Positions 9,175 through 18,126 of a DNA stretch of 43,452 nt are shown here, one piece after another; position 1 is the stretch's first letter, and every line of letters starts with the position of its first letter. The notes below the pieces were generated by a model. It had not been told where the DNA came from. It saw only the letters and a list, made by a program, of their open reading frames with translations, and ran no database searches. A program made the position numbers and the translations under genes. The stretch lies in assembly GCA_031082285.1 (NCBI GenBank), contig JAVHLK010000040.1, forward strand, positions 1 through 43,452. Reading direction: 5' to 3'. The stretch is from Desulfomonilaceae bacterium (GTDB taxonomy: Bacteria; Desulfobacterota; Desulfomonilia; Desulfomonilales; Desulfomonilaceae).

Positions 9175-9391
9175 CGTTCTCGGAATCGGGAACAATCGAT
9201 TGAAGCCATTGTCGTTTACTGATGACATCGCCTGGGGCACGCGCCGTTCCGCGTCGCGCCGTGCGTTCACATGGTGTAACGGGAAGGAGTATCTCACGTC
9301 TAAACTGTCGGGGGGACACGGAAAGGGGGCGCACGGGACCACATGGTCTTGGACCTTTTTCGACCACAAAATTCAATGAGAAACATTGCGG

Positions 9392-9421
9392 TAGACAAGT
9401 ATGTTCATGTTGTGGTAACAT
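9392..9421 (+). promoter_or_regulatory. Possible sigma70-type promoter for the first TPR gene
   Basis: TAGACA at 9392-9397 and TAACAT at 9416-9421 are separated by 18 bases, about 40 bases before the chosen start codon. Both hexamers are partial matches, so this is only suggestive. Confidence 0.3.
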
Positions 9422-9460
9422 CATCACGAGCATGTCCCTGTGAAACAAGGGAGTTTTGTA

Positions 9461-10936
9461 ATGCGAGCGAAGACATGGACCGGCATGATCCTGGGCTTGG
9501 TCCTCATTCTGTGCGCAGCCGCCGCCGCCCGAGGCGACACGGCCGACGAGTATCTGGATAAGGCTAAATCTGCGCAGAGAATGGGCGAGCACGATAAGGT
9601 AATCGACCTCTTGACAAGAGCTGTGCGTGCCGGCGCCGCAACTGCGGACACGTTTTTCCGTCGGGGCCTCGCATATGAAAAGATGGGCAAGTACGAAGAA
9701 GCGATTCAAGATTACACGAGAGCCGTTAAGATGGACTCCGGTCTCTCGACGGCGTTCAACAATCGGGGCAGCGCCTACTACCGACTCCGGCGGTACGATG
9801 AGGCAATTCAGGACTTCACCAATGCCATAAAGTTGAATCCGTCATACGCCTTGGCCTACTATAACCGGGGGAACGCTTACCATGGCAAGGGCGACCTGAA
9901 TCGGTCCATCGAAGACTTCTCCAAGGCCATAGAAATCGACCCCTCGGACCCCGACGCGTACAATAATCGCGGATGGGCCTTGATACAAAACCATGAACCG
10001 GCCAAAGCGATCAAAGATTTCAATCAGGCCTTGAACATCAACCCTCAGTACACCCTCGCATACTACAACCGCGGCAACGCGCGTCTAAAGACGGGAGACA
10101 ACGACGGTGCGGTCAAGGACTTCTCCCGGGCAATCGAGCTGAACCCTGATTATGCTTTGGCCTATTATCAACGCGGTAACGCTCATTTCGGCAAAGATGA
10201 TCTCGATGAGGCGATTGAGGACTACAACAAGGCAGTACGAATCGATCCTCGCTTCCCGGACCTGTACAACAACCGCGGGTGGGTTTTCTTCAAGAAGGGC
10301 AATGTTGCTCAGGCCCTTCGGGACGTGTCCAAAGCCATCACAATGAATCCTCAGCTCGCACGTGCATACGTCAATAGAGGATGGATCTATAAGAGCCGAG
10401 GCGAGTGTGCCAGAGCCATACAAGATTTCACTCAATCCCTGGACCTGGAACCGGACAACCCGGACGTGTACGTGTATCGCAGCGAATGCCGGCGGGATAC
10501 CGGGAACATGGAAAGCGCCGTGAAGGATCTGGAGACCGCGGCAAAATTGGACCCGGAGAATCGCGACGTCCTGCTCTCCCTCGGTGGACTCAAGGAATTG
10601 TCGGGGGATTACAACGCCGCGGTGGAAATATTTTCAAAACTCGTCGCGGGGCGACCCGACGATCCCGATGCTCATTTCAACCTGGGTATGGCCTTGGGAA
10701 AACAGGGGCGTATCCGGGAAGCCGTGAAGCAGTTCAGCCGAACCATCGAAATCGACCCACGGCACCGTGAAGCGCACTTGAACCGGGCAATCGCGTATGA
10801 ATTCTTAGGAGACGCAGTTCGATCCAGGGCCGACTTCGGCAAGGCGTTGCACCTCCCTGAGTCCAAGCGGTCCGGGTTCTCCTTCAGGCAGCCGGTCAGT
10901 ACTACTCACGTCAGGGAGATGCTTTCCGCTCAATGA
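9461..10936 (+). CDS. Exported protein of about 13 tetratricopeptide repeats
   Basis: A 491-residue protein. Residues 1-25 are a signal peptide (charged start, LGLVLILCAAAAA core, A-R-G cleavage region), so it should be periplasmic. The rest is an almost unbroken run of thirteen 34-residue TPRs with the usual W4-L7-G8-Y11-A20-F24-A27-P32 pattern, many reading A-Y-x-N-R-G-x-A. TPR superhelices mediate protein-protein contact, so this is most likely a scaffold; no enzymatic domain is present. The ATG at 9461 is preferred over the GTG at 9440 because AAGGGAG lies eight bases before it and the signal peptide starts there. A second 13-TPR paralogue follows 158 bases downstream. TPR blocks three units apart are closer to each other than to their neighbours. 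Confidence 0.88.
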   Translation: MRAKTWTGMILGLVLILCAAAAARGDTADEYLDKAKSAQRMGEHDKVIDLLTRAVRAGAATADTFFRRGLAYEKMGKYEEAIQDYTRAVKMDSGLSTAFNNRGSAYYRLRRYDEAIQDFTNAIKLNPSYALAYYNRGNAYHGKGDLNRSIEDFSKAIEIDPSDPDAYNNRGWALIQNHEPAKAIKDFNQALNINPQYTLAYYNRGNARLKTGDNDGAVKDFSRAIELNPDYALAYYQRGNAHFGKDDLDEAIEDYNKAVRIDPRFPDLYNNRGWVFFKKGNVAQALRDVSKAITMNPQLARAYVNRGWIYKSRGECARAIQDFTQSLDLEPDNPDVYVYRSECRRDTGNMESAVKDLETAAKLDPENRDVLLSLGGLKELSGDYNAAVEIFSKLVAGRPDDPDAHFNLGMALGKQGRIREAVKQFSRTIEIDPRHREAHLNRAIAYEFLGDAVRSRADFGKALHLPESKRSGFSFRQPVSTTHVREMLSAQ

Positions 10937-11094
10937 CAAGTTCGCTCGGCAGTAATTCACGAGATGCAGTGAAGCTCTTTTGCACGTGGAAGCGTGGGTG
11001 AAGACAAAACGAAATCGCCGGAACTGCGTTGGCGTCTCGCGGGCGGAAGGTCCTGAAATGATGAGAGCATGCAGCAACGGCATCCGGAAATAAG

Positions 11095-12693
11095 GTGACA
11101 ACTCCCAGCAAACCCACACGAGAACACAGTCCGGTATTATGGAGACTTTTCGGGCTTTTCCTGGCGACGGTCTTCGCGTTTTCCGCGGCGCCCTCAATTC
11201 TAACAGCTGCGGACAATGCAAACACGGTCTATTCAGAAGCGGTGGAAGCCCACTGGAAGTGGAATCTCGACGAGGCCATTCGCCTGTATACCCGCGTGAT
11301 TTCTCTCGATCCGAATCACGCACGGGCCTATTTCAATAGGGGCGTGGCCTACCGTTCCAAAGGCGACGAAGACCGCGCACTGGCGGATTTCACTCGAGCC
11401 GTTTCCATAGCACCCGACATCCAGGACGCGCTGTACGGCCGCGGACTCATCTACCTTCACAAGAAGATGTTTGACAAGACCGTGGACGACATGAACCAGG
11501 TACTCAAACTTGAACCGAAGCATGCGGGGGCTCTCCGAGTACGAGCCGAAGCTTCACTCGCCCTGGGAAATACCGATGCCGCAATCAAGGACTTGAACGA
11601 AGCTCTCAAGCTCTACCCGCTTGACGGCGAGTCCTATTATCTGCGCGGCTCGGCTTACCTGAAGTCCCAGAACATTCCCCAAGCTCTATCGGATCTCGAT
11701 CGCACGCTTGAGATGAACCCCAAACACTCCGGAGCCTGGTTCAAGCAAGGAAACGCACTGTTTATCCAGGGAAAAACCGATCGGGCGGTCGAAAGCTACA
11801 ACAAAGCCATCAATCTGGATCCCAACAATGCCGAGGCATTCAATAATAGAGGTTACGCGCAATCCGTCCAGGGAAACCTCGAATCGGCCGTAAAGGACCT
11901 GACCAGGGCGATCGAACTCGATCCCAAATTCATCATGGCACTGACAAATCGTGCGGACGTTTACAGAAGGCTTGAACGTAATGAGGAGGCCCTGCAAGAC
12001 TACAACCGACTGCCGGCGATCAAGAAACCGGATACGGTTCTCCTCATTGAACGAGGTCGGACCCTTCTGGACTTAGGCAAGTTCAAGGAAGCAACGGAAG
12101 ATTTTGACCGGGTTCTTCAGAGTGAGCCTCACGAGACGTCGGTGAGAACGCTGCGGGGACGTGCCCGCCTCCTGAGCGGTCATCCGAAGGAAGCCCTTGA
12201 AGATCTTAACGCCGTACTCCAGGCCGACCCGGACAACGCGGATGCTCTGGTCCACCGTGGAATGGCCCACTTGGAGCAGAAGAACTACGCCGCAGCAGTA
12301 AAGGACTTTTCTCGGTCAATCCAAGAAAGCCCGTCCCGGGCGACACCCGAGATGTACTACCACCTGGCGATCGCCAATCTCCTCAATCGAAACCTCGATC
12401 GAGCCGTGGACGCGTTCACCAATGCCATCAAGCTGAGGCCGACCTATGGTTTGGCTTATGCCAACCGGGGGGTGGCATATAAGGACAAGGGGGACTACCG
12501 ACAAGCATCGCAAGATTTTCGCAAAGCCCTCTCGTTACTCTCGAAACCTTCCCGAAAACAGGCTGTTACGCGGCTTCTCGACGAAACCAACGGTCTGATG
12601 AGGTCTTCTCCACAGACGGACCTGGATAGGGTTCTTTCCGGCGGTTCTCGAGAAACCGGTTCCCCTGAACCCGATCGACCTAAATTCTGGTAG
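11095..12693 (+). CDS. Second exported TPR-repeat protein, paralogue of the preceding gene
   Basis: A 532-residue protein. A GTG start opens a basic N-terminus followed by a hydrophobic segment (WRLFGLFLATVFAFSAA) ending near TAADNANT, which fits a signal peptide or a membrane anchor. About thirteen TPRs follow up to roughly residue 490, including LDEAIRLYTRVISLDPNH and DRAVESYNKAINLDPNN. One unit around residue 310 is degenerate (LPAIKKPD in place of the normal helix B end). The C-terminal 40 residues are polar and repeat-free. The RBS is weak, so the start is uncertain by a few codons. It is probably co-transcribed with the first TPR gene, and the two proteins may form a periplasmic scaffold pair. 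Confidence 0.83.
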   Translation: MTTPSKPTREHSPVLWRLFGLFLATVFAFSAAPSILTAADNANTVYSEAVEAHWKWNLDEAIRLYTRVISLDPNHARAYFNRGVAYRSKGDEDRALADFTRAVSIAPDIQDALYGRGLIYLHKKMFDKTVDDMNQVLKLEPKHAGALRVRAEASLALGNTDAAIKDLNEALKLYPLDGESYYLRGSAYLKSQNIPQALSDLDRTLEMNPKHSGAWFKQGNALFIQGKTDRAVESYNKAINLDPNNAEAFNNRGYAQSVQGNLESAVKDLTRAIELDPKFIMALTNRADVYRRLERNEEALQDYNRLPAIKKPDTVLLIERGRTLLDLGKFKEATEDFDRVLQSEPHETSVRTLRGRARLLSGHPKEALEDLNAVLQADPDNADALVHRGMAHLEQKNYAAAVKDFSRSIQESPSRATPEMYYHLAIANLLNRNLDRAVDAFTNAIKLRPTYGLAYANRGVAYKDKGDYRQASQDFRKALSLLSKPSRKQAVTRLLDETNGLMRSSPQTDLDRVLSGGSRETGSPEPDRPKFW

Positions 12694-13112
12694 CCCGTCT
12701 TCGGCTCGCCTCCGAGTCGGAGCCCATTCCCGGCCGGCAGACACATGTGCCGCTTCCATATTCTCGCGACTTCATGGCCGGCTAAGATGTGGTGGGGTTT
12801 GTCTGGAAATCCATCCTGTTTTCTCGTATTCTGATGAATGGATTCATCGGCACGCGTAGTGCGTCATACGGTCGGAGGCGAGACATTGCGCGTCCGCGAT
12901 GAGGGATACGCATAGTCGACCACCGGGAACGAACGCCGGTCTACCCAACGACTCTTATAAGACGTCCGCGGAATCGTTACTGAGGCGGACACCCGGTATC
13001 GTCAACGAGCTTTCGCTATCCCCCGGAGTATTTTCTGCGGCACCGCCGGTAGTACATTGGATCTTGCCGGCTCGTCTTTCCGACTCTCGTACTTCTCACA
13101 TGAGAGGCTCCC
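12694..13112. other. Intergenic region with a stem-loop and an operator-like dyad
   Basis: The 419 bases between the second TPR gene and the sensor kinase hold a short stem just after the TPR stop, with arms GGCTC (12703-12707) and GAGCC (12720-12724). It lacks a T-tract, so it is at best a weak terminator. A perfect dyad, GATGAAT-GG-ATTCATC, lies at 12833-12848 and looks like an operator. I see no convincing promoter hexamers. No reading frame here has a family signature. Confidence 0.4.
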
Positions 13113-14657
13113 ATGACCACTCCGGACGAAACCATAGAAGACAGTCGCACTGAACTCGAACGGCTGCGTCGGCGCGTGCTTAAAGGTGAACGGGACTCAG
13201 CCGAGCTCAGGAATCTCCGGGATCGATTGGCCAAGGTGAGAGAGTGTTTCTACAGCCTCGGATCGGACCGACTCGAGAACATTCGTCGACTCACCGGACT
13301 TCTCGGAGAACTGGCCGGAACGGACGATCCGGACCTGGTCGATCTCGTGGCCGGCGGGATCCGAGCCGAAGAGAAGCGTAGACAGGCTGACGAATCCCTT
13401 CAAACTCATGTGTTCGGCCATGAAGGATCGGACGTGAAGTCGAACGGGGCCGGGGACTGCACCGACCGTGTGGCGGCCGAAGAGGCCCTGCGTATCAGCG
13501 AGGAACGATACCGAAAGCTCTACGAGAAATCCAAGCGGGGTGAGGAGATATACCGTTCCCTGATCGATTCGTCGGCCGATGCAATCGTCATTTATGACAT
13601 GCTGGGAAGGGTCATCCACGTAAGTCCTTCGTTTACGGAGATTTTCGGGTGGACGCTGGAGGAGGTGAAAGGAAAACGAATAGCGTACGTGCCTGATTCC
13701 GAGCGGGAGACGACTATGCACTTGATCGAGAAGGTCATCAGGACCGGCGTTCCCGTCACCGGCTTTGAGACGAAAAGATATACACGTGACGGTCGCATCC
13801 TGGACTTGAGCGTGATGGCTTCCCGCTATCACGACCATGAGGATAAGCCTTCGGGAATGCTCGTCATTCTTTCGGACATATCGGAACGCAAGCTTGCGGA
13901 GCAGGAAATTCGAAGGTTGAACGTGGAACTCGAGCGACGAGTGGCCCAACGAACCGCGCAACTCCAGGCGGCCAATGAAGAGCTCCAGGCATTCTCATAC
14001 TCGGTTTCCCACGATCTGCGCGCCCCGCTGAGAAGCATCGACGGGTTCAGCCAAGTGCTCCTGGAGGATTACTCAACGAGTCTGGACACCGACGGTCGAG
14101 ACTGCCTCCGGAGAGTGCGTGCCGCTTCTCAGCGAATGGCGCAGCTCATAGACGATTTGCTGAAATTGTCCCGCGTGACCAGGAGTGACATGAATCACGA
14201 GAAGGTCTACCTCAGCGGCCTGGTCGGCATCGTCGCCAAGGGTCTTCAAGAGATTGAGGCCGATCGCAAGGTCGAGTTCATCATACGCCCCGGGCTGGTC
14301 GTCTATGGCGACAAACGCCTGCTGAAAATTGCGATAGAAAATCTCTTGGGGAATGCCTGGAAGTTCACCCGCAACCGGGAGCATGCCCGAGTGGAGTTCG
14401 GTTTTGTCAAGGAACGCGTACACGGGAAGGCCGAAGCTCCGAGGACCGTCTATTTTGTTCGAGACAACGGCGCGGGTTTCGATATGAAGTACGCTTCAAA
14501 GCTGTTTGGTCCGTTTCAACGCTTGCACGGCGAAAAAGAGTTCTCCGGATCGGGCATCGGGCTGGCCACGGTGCAAAGGATTATCCATCGGCACGGAGGT
14601 GCGGTCTGGGGCGAGGGAATCGTGGACCGCGGGGCAACATTCTATTTCACGCTGTGA
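13113..14657 (+). CDS. PAS-domain sensor histidine kinase
   Basis: A 514-residue cytoplasmic kinase without membrane segments. Residues 1-145 are mostly charged helix. A PAS domain spans about 146-258 (SLIDSSADAIVIYDMLGRVI, then GMLVILSDISERK), followed by a coiled coil (259-292). The HisKA dimerisation helix carries H300 in Y-S-V-S-H-D-L-R-A-P-L as the phosphorylated residue. The HATPase_c domain has an N-box (ENLLGNAWKF), DNGAGFD and GSGIGLATVQRI. The YSVSHDLRAPLRSIDGF type is common in bacteriophytochrome-related kinases, which often pair with Rcp1-like response regulators, as here. The ligand is unknown; no GAF or PHY domain is present. GAGAGG lies a few bases upstream of the ATG. Confidence 0.9.
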   Translation: MTTPDETIEDSRTELERLRRRVLKGERDSAELRNLRDRLAKVRECFYSLGSDRLENIRRLTGLLGELAGTDDPDLVDLVAGGIRAEEKRRQADESLQTHVFGHEGSDVKSNGAGDCTDRVAAEEALRISEERYRKLYEKSKRGEEIYRSLIDSSADAIVIYDMLGRVIHVSPSFTEIFGWTLEEVKGKRIAYVPDSERETTMHLIEKVIRTGVPVTGFETKRYTRDGRILDLSVMASRYHDHEDKPSGMLVILSDISERKLAEQEIRRLNVELERRVAQRTAQLQAANEELQAFSYSVSHDLRAPLRSIDGFSQVLLEDYSTSLDTDGRDCLRRVRAASQRMAQLIDDLLKLSRVTRSDMNHEKVYLSGLVGIVAKGLQEIEADRKVEFIIRPGLVVYGDKRLLKIAIENLLGNAWKFTRNREHARVEFGFVKERVHGKAEAPRTVYFVRDNGAGFDMKYASKLFGPFQRLHGEKEFSGSGIGLATVQRIIHRHGGAVWGEGIVDRGATFYFTL

Positions 14658-14676
14658 TGGAAGGAGGAGCGGATTC

Positions 14677-15120
14677 ATGGAAAGAAGGATCATCCTGCTT
14701 GTGGAAGACAATGCCGACGATGAAGCTCTCACTCTCCGATCGTTGAGCAAGAGTAAAGTGGTGAACGAAGTTGTCGTGGCACGCGATGGAGTGGAGGCGC
14801 TGGAGTATCTCTTGGGCACCGGAGACGAGGACGTTGAGACATTGGGGCTGTTGCCCGAGGTCATCCTCCTCGATTTGAAGCTGCCCAAAATCGACGGCTT
14901 GGAGGTGCTCCGAAGAATACGCGCTCACGAGCGCACGAAGCTGGTCCCCGTGGTCGTGCTCACCTCATCGGACGAGGAACCGGATCTCATTGAGAGTTAT
15001 CGGTTGGGCGCAAACAGTTACGTCAGAAAACCTGTTGAGTTTACGAGATTTGCCGAGGCAATTCGTCACCTGGAACTCTATTGGATGGTATTGAACCAGA
15101 GCCCTCCGAGGAAGAGGTGA
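14677..15120 (+). CDS. Single-domain response regulator (Rcp1-like)
   Basis: A 147-residue CheY-fold receiver domain with no output domain. Acidic pocket residues are E10 and D11, the phospho-acceptor is D66 in VILLDLKLPKIDG, T96 follows in VVVLTSS, and the conserved lysine is K118 in SYVRKPVEF. The C-terminal RHLELYW segment is typical of Rcp1-type regulators that pair with phytochrome-family or PAS kinases. AAGGAGG lies about ten bases before the ATG, and the gene begins 19 bases after the kinase stop. It probably receives phosphate from one or both flanking kinases and passes it on or binds a partner protein. Confidence 0.92.
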   Translation: MERRIILLVEDNADDEALTLRSLSKSKVVNEVVVARDGVEALEYLLGTGDEDVETLGLLPEVILLDLKLPKIDGLEVLRRIRAHERTKLVPVVVLTSSDEEPDLIESYRLGANSYVRKPVEFTRFAEAIRHLELYWMVLNQSPPRKR

Positions 15121-15123
15121 ACG

Positions 15124-17049
15124 ATGAGTGAGAGGCTGCGGGTTTTGATCGTGGAGGATTCCGAAGACGACTGTCTCCTTCTGGTGCGGCATCTGCGTCG
15201 CGGCGGCTATCAACCGGAATTCAGGCGCGTGGAAACCAATTCCGCCGTGAGAGAAGCTCTCGTCGAACACACATGGGACGTCGTCATATCCGACTACGCC
15301 ATGCCTCACTTCAGCGCAATGGGTGTTCTCAGCGTGTTGAGGAGCATGCACCTCGACATCCCGTGTCTCATCGTTTCCGGCACGATCGGAGAAGAAACCG
15401 CGGTCACGATCATGAAGGCGGGCGCGAACGACTACATCATGAAGGACAACCTGCAGCGTTTGGTTCCCGCGATCGAGCGTGAAATCCGCGAGGCGGAGAT
15501 CCGTAAGGAGCGTCGGCGTACGGCCGAAGCGTTGAGAGAAAGCGAAGAGCGGTATCGATCTCTTGTGGACAACATAGATATCGGCGTAACGCTCATGGAT
15601 GCGGATTACAATGTCGTCATGACAAATCCTGCTCAATCTCGCCTCTTCTCCAAGCATGTGGACGAAATGGTCGGGACGAAATGCCATGAAACCTTTGCCG
15701 AGACGGCATCGATTTGCCCGTACTGCCCGGCGAGCCGTGCCATGAGCACCGGGCGCCCCGCGGAGGTGGAAGTTGAGCGGCTGATCGGGGATGAAAAACG
15801 AACCAATTTGAGGATCAGGGCGTTTCCAACTCTCGGAAGAGACGGTGCGATCACAGGATGCATCGAGGTGGTGGAGGACATCACACAGCGTGCCCGCATG
15901 GAGGAGCAACTTCGCCAAACCGCGCAACTCGAGGCAATAGGGAGACTTGCCGGGGGCGTGGCGCACGACTTCAACAACCTTCTGACCGCCATTCTTGGTT
16001 ATTCCAGTGTCTTGCTTCAACAAATGCCCAAGAACAGCAGTGAACGGGAAAAAGTGTTTCAGATCGGTCGCGCCGCCGAACGTGCTGCGGAACTCACTCG
16101 GCAGTTGTTGGCTTTCAGTCGCAAGCAGGTCTTGTCCGTCAGAGCACTCGACCTCAATCCTTTGATCGCGGATTTTGAAAAGATTCTCAGGCGTCTGCTC
16201 GGCGTAGACATTGAACTGATGACGGTTTTTGACCCCTCTTTGGGACAGGTCATGGCCGATCCCAACCAGATTGAGCAAATCCTGCTGAACCTCGCGGTCA
16301 ATGCCCGTGACGCAATGCCTGAAGGCGGCAAGCTGACGATGGAGACCGCGAACGTGACGCTGGACGAAGCGTATACCCGGGCCCACGCGGATCTCAACCC
16401 GGGACAATATGTGATGTTCTCGGTCGCCGACACCGGCGTAGGAATGGATGCGGATACCCGCAGCAATATATTCGACCCGTTCTTTACCACCAAAGAAAAG
16501 GGAAAGGGAACGGGGTTGGGTCTGTCCACCGTGTACGGCATCGTTAAACAGCACAAGGGCCATGTCTCCGTGTACAGCGAACCGGGACGGGGCAGTGTGT
16601 TCAAAATCTATCTGCCTTGTATGGAGCGCCGGATTGCATCGACATCGGAAGTCGCGGCCGCGGGCGACCAGCGGCGAGGGCACGAGACAGTACTGGTGGT
16701 GGAGGACGAAGAGGTCGTGCGCAATCTTGCGTGCGAGCTGTTGGAACTTCTCGGGTACTCCGTGTTGCATGCCGCCCATCCCCTGGAGGCAATTCGCTTA
16801 AGTCAAGAGTATGACGGACCGATACATCTCTTGCTGACCGATATCGTCCTGCCCAAGATGGACGGTGCTCGTCTCTATCGAACCATCTCGGAATCAAGGC
16901 CCGGAATAAAGGTGCTTTACGTCTCCGGGTACACGCAAAACGCCATCATCGATCACGGTGTGCTCAAACCAGGCGTGCACTTCCTGGCAAAACCGTTTAC
17001 CTTGGACAGCCTGGCAAGCAAGGTGAGAGAAATCCTTGACAAAGACTAG
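15124..17049 (+). CDS. Hybrid sensor kinase, REC-PAS-HisKA-HATPase-REC
   Basis: A 641-residue cytoplasmic protein starting three bases after the response regulator stop. An N-terminal receiver has D57 in VVISDYAMP. A PAS domain spans about 142-258 and contains C187, C198 and C201 (a CPYC pair in the middle of the domain). The HisKA helix has H281 in GGVAHDFNNLL, the form used by NtrB-like kinases. The HATPase_c domain has NARDAMPEGG, DTGVGM, and GTGLGLSTVYGIV. A C-terminal receiver has D573 in LLLTDIVLPKMDG and K623. The three genes form a phosphorelay with two histidines and three receiver domains. No transcriptional output domain is present in any of them. Confidence 0.92.
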   Translation: MSERLRVLIVEDSEDDCLLLVRHLRRGGYQPEFRRVETNSAVREALVEHTWDVVISDYAMPHFSAMGVLSVLRSMHLDIPCLIVSGTIGEETAVTIMKAGANDYIMKDNLQRLVPAIEREIREAEIRKERRRTAEALRESEERYRSLVDNIDIGVTLMDADYNVVMTNPAQSRLFSKHVDEMVGTKCHETFAETASICPYCPASRAMSTGRPAEVEVERLIGDEKRTNLRIRAFPTLGRDGAITGCIEVVEDITQRARMEEQLRQTAQLEAIGRLAGGVAHDFNNLLTAILGYSSVLLQQMPKNSSEREKVFQIGRAAERAAELTRQLLAFSRKQVLSVRALDLNPLIADFEKILRRLLGVDIELMTVFDPSLGQVMADPNQIEQILLNLAVNARDAMPEGGKLTMETANVTLDEAYTRAHADLNPGQYVMFSVADTGVGMDADTRSNIFDPFFTTKEKGKGTGLGLSTVYGIVKQHKGHVSVYSEPGRGSVFKIYLPCMERRIASTSEVAAAGDQRRGHETVLVVEDEEVVRNLACELLELLGYSVLHAAHPLEAIRLSQEYDGPIHLLLTDIVLPKMDGARLYRTISESRPGIKVLYVSGYTQNAIIDHGVLKPGVHFLAKPFTLDSLASKVREILDKD

Positions 17050-17128
17050 GCGGTTCGCCTCCATCCGCCGGCTTTCGAGGATCTCGGCTCGGTCATACGT
17101 TGCCTCCGTCGACATTGTCTCAAGGATC

Positions 17129-17272
17129 CTAAAGGATGCTCAGTAATTCCGGTTGCCTCTGATTCCACCGTTCCGTCGGGCCCGGAACCACGACTCCGGC
17201 TTCAAGCACTGATTGGGTGGTATGAAGATCCATGCCCCCTTCACGGCGCACCGTGAAAATGACTTGTGTCAT
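17129..17272 (-). CDS. Possible 47-residue mini-gene or HicB N-terminal remnant
   Basis: The ATG at 17272 is preceded by AGGA at six-base spacing, and the first residues are MTQVIFTVRREGG. That opening resembles the first beta strand of HicB-type antitoxins. The remainder (ending QRQPELLSIL) does not match the HicB pattern, so this may be a decayed or frameshifted copy, or chance. It is interesting only because a HicA-like/HicB-like pair lies just downstream on the other strand. It is not confirmed as a gene. Confidence 0.2.
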   Translation of the reverse strand: MTQVIFTVRREGGMDLHTTQSVLEAGVVVPGPTERWNQRQPELLSIL

Positions 17273-17342
17273 TCGAGATCCTGCGATAAGAGACCGGAGA
17301 AACGGCACCTGCGCGTTCGTCGGCAGCGAACGTTTTCCTCTC

Positions 17343-17372
17343 TTGACCCGGTTCCTGCAGGCAGCGTAACAT
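17343..17372 (+). promoter_or_regulatory. Candidate promoter of the TIGR04255/HicB-like/HicA-like cassette
   Basis: TTGACC at 17343-17348 and TAACAT at 17367-17372 are 18 bases apart, with the GTG start 41 bases further on. The -35 box matches five of six consensus bases. A second TA-rich hexamer (TAATAT, 17374-17379) lies just behind. Promoter use has not been tested. Confidence 0.45.
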
Positions 17373-17413
17373 GTAATATCCATCTCTTGAAGGATAGGTC
17401 GAAGAGAGTACCC

Positions 17414-18124
17414 GTGAGCAAAGTCCCTGACGAAAGGCACCCCAATTCTCCGCTCGTAGAGGTCGTTTTTGAGGTTCGATTCCCCGGTGAAACGGTCATC
17501 GAATCTCGTCGTCACGAGATTCAGGAGATCGTCAGAGCCGAGTTCCCCAATTTATTGGTCCCTCGAGTCGAAGCCGGTATGGCAGTGTCTTTAGAACCTT
17601 TTCGGTTCGAAAAACAGGATGGAAGTGCCGGAGTGATGGTGTCAATCAACAGATTCGGCTATTACTGTAGAGCTTATCCCGGATTTGATAGGTTTAGCGC
17701 GGAGTGTCTGAGGGTGATGGATCTGTTGGGTTCGATTGTTCCGATCCGACGGTTGAACCGTATCGGACTCCGCCATATCAACATTATCCCGTTTCTGCGA
17801 GAAGATGATCTTGTGCCGTTTTCGTATTTCTTTGAGTTGGGCGACAAGATGTTGGAATCACTTCCGGGCGGTATTGAGAATATCAGCATGGCTTTTGCCT
17901 TGTCTGGAGGCGGAGGTAAGATCACGACTCGAATCGAGTCGATTACCAGAACCGACGGTAGCCAGGAAGCCTTCCTTCTGGATTTCGACTACGCCAAAGA
18001 GGGTGAACTGACCTTCGGTCAAGTGCGTGATTACCTCAAGGAAGCCCATGATCGGTCTGCGGATCTGTTTCACCGGTTGATCACACCCAACTACCGTGAT
18101 TACATAAAGGGAGAGGAGATCTGA
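17414..18124 (+). CDS. TIGR04255-like protein of unknown function
   Basis: A 236-residue soluble protein with no signal peptide or membrane segment. It matches my recollection of the TIGR04255 family, a sporadically distributed group of about 250 residues with no assigned activity. Signatures are the opening N-S-P-L-V-E-V-V-F-E-V-R-F, a middle R-L-N-R-I-G-L-R-H-I-N segment and a C-terminal LLDFDY segment followed by a helix ending H-R-L-I-T-P-N-Y. The GTG start at 17414 places the family's opening strand about ten residues in; an earlier in-frame start would add 67 residues that do not fit. It ends two bases before the HicB-like gene, so the three genes are almost certainly one operon. It could be a regulator, a third toxin-antitoxin component or an effector. 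Confidence 0.75.
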   Translation: MSKVPDERHPNSPLVEVVFEVRFPGETVIESRRHEIQEIVRAEFPNLLVPRVEAGMAVSLEPFRFEKQDGSAGVMVSINRFGYYCRAYPGFDRFSAECLRVMDLLGSIVPIRRLNRIGLRHINIIPFLREDDLVPFSYFFELGDKMLESLPGGIENISMAFALSGGGGKITTRIESITRTDGSQEAFLLDFDYAKEGELTFGQVRDYLKEAHDRSADLFHRLITPNYRDYIKGEEI

Positions 18125-18126
18125 GG

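Larger units (their letters stand above)
17050..17413. other. Boundary between signalling operon and accessory cassette
   Basis: This 364-base gap separates the hybrid kinase from the TIGR04255-like gene. It contains the promoter candidate for the cassette (17343-17372) and a possible minus-strand mini-gene (17129-17272), both listed separately. No terminator hairpin with a T-tract is visible after the kinase. Confidence 0.4.

Noticed and set aside
9461-12693. Could the long direct DNA repeats be a CRISPR array?
   Set aside because: They are coding TPR repeats of 102 bases with in-frame conservation, not short identical repeats with unique spacers.
17473-17490. A GGTTCGATTCCCC stretch resembling a tRNA T-arm
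   Set aside because: It encodes the conserved opening strand of the TIGR04255-like protein and no cloverleaf can be built around it.
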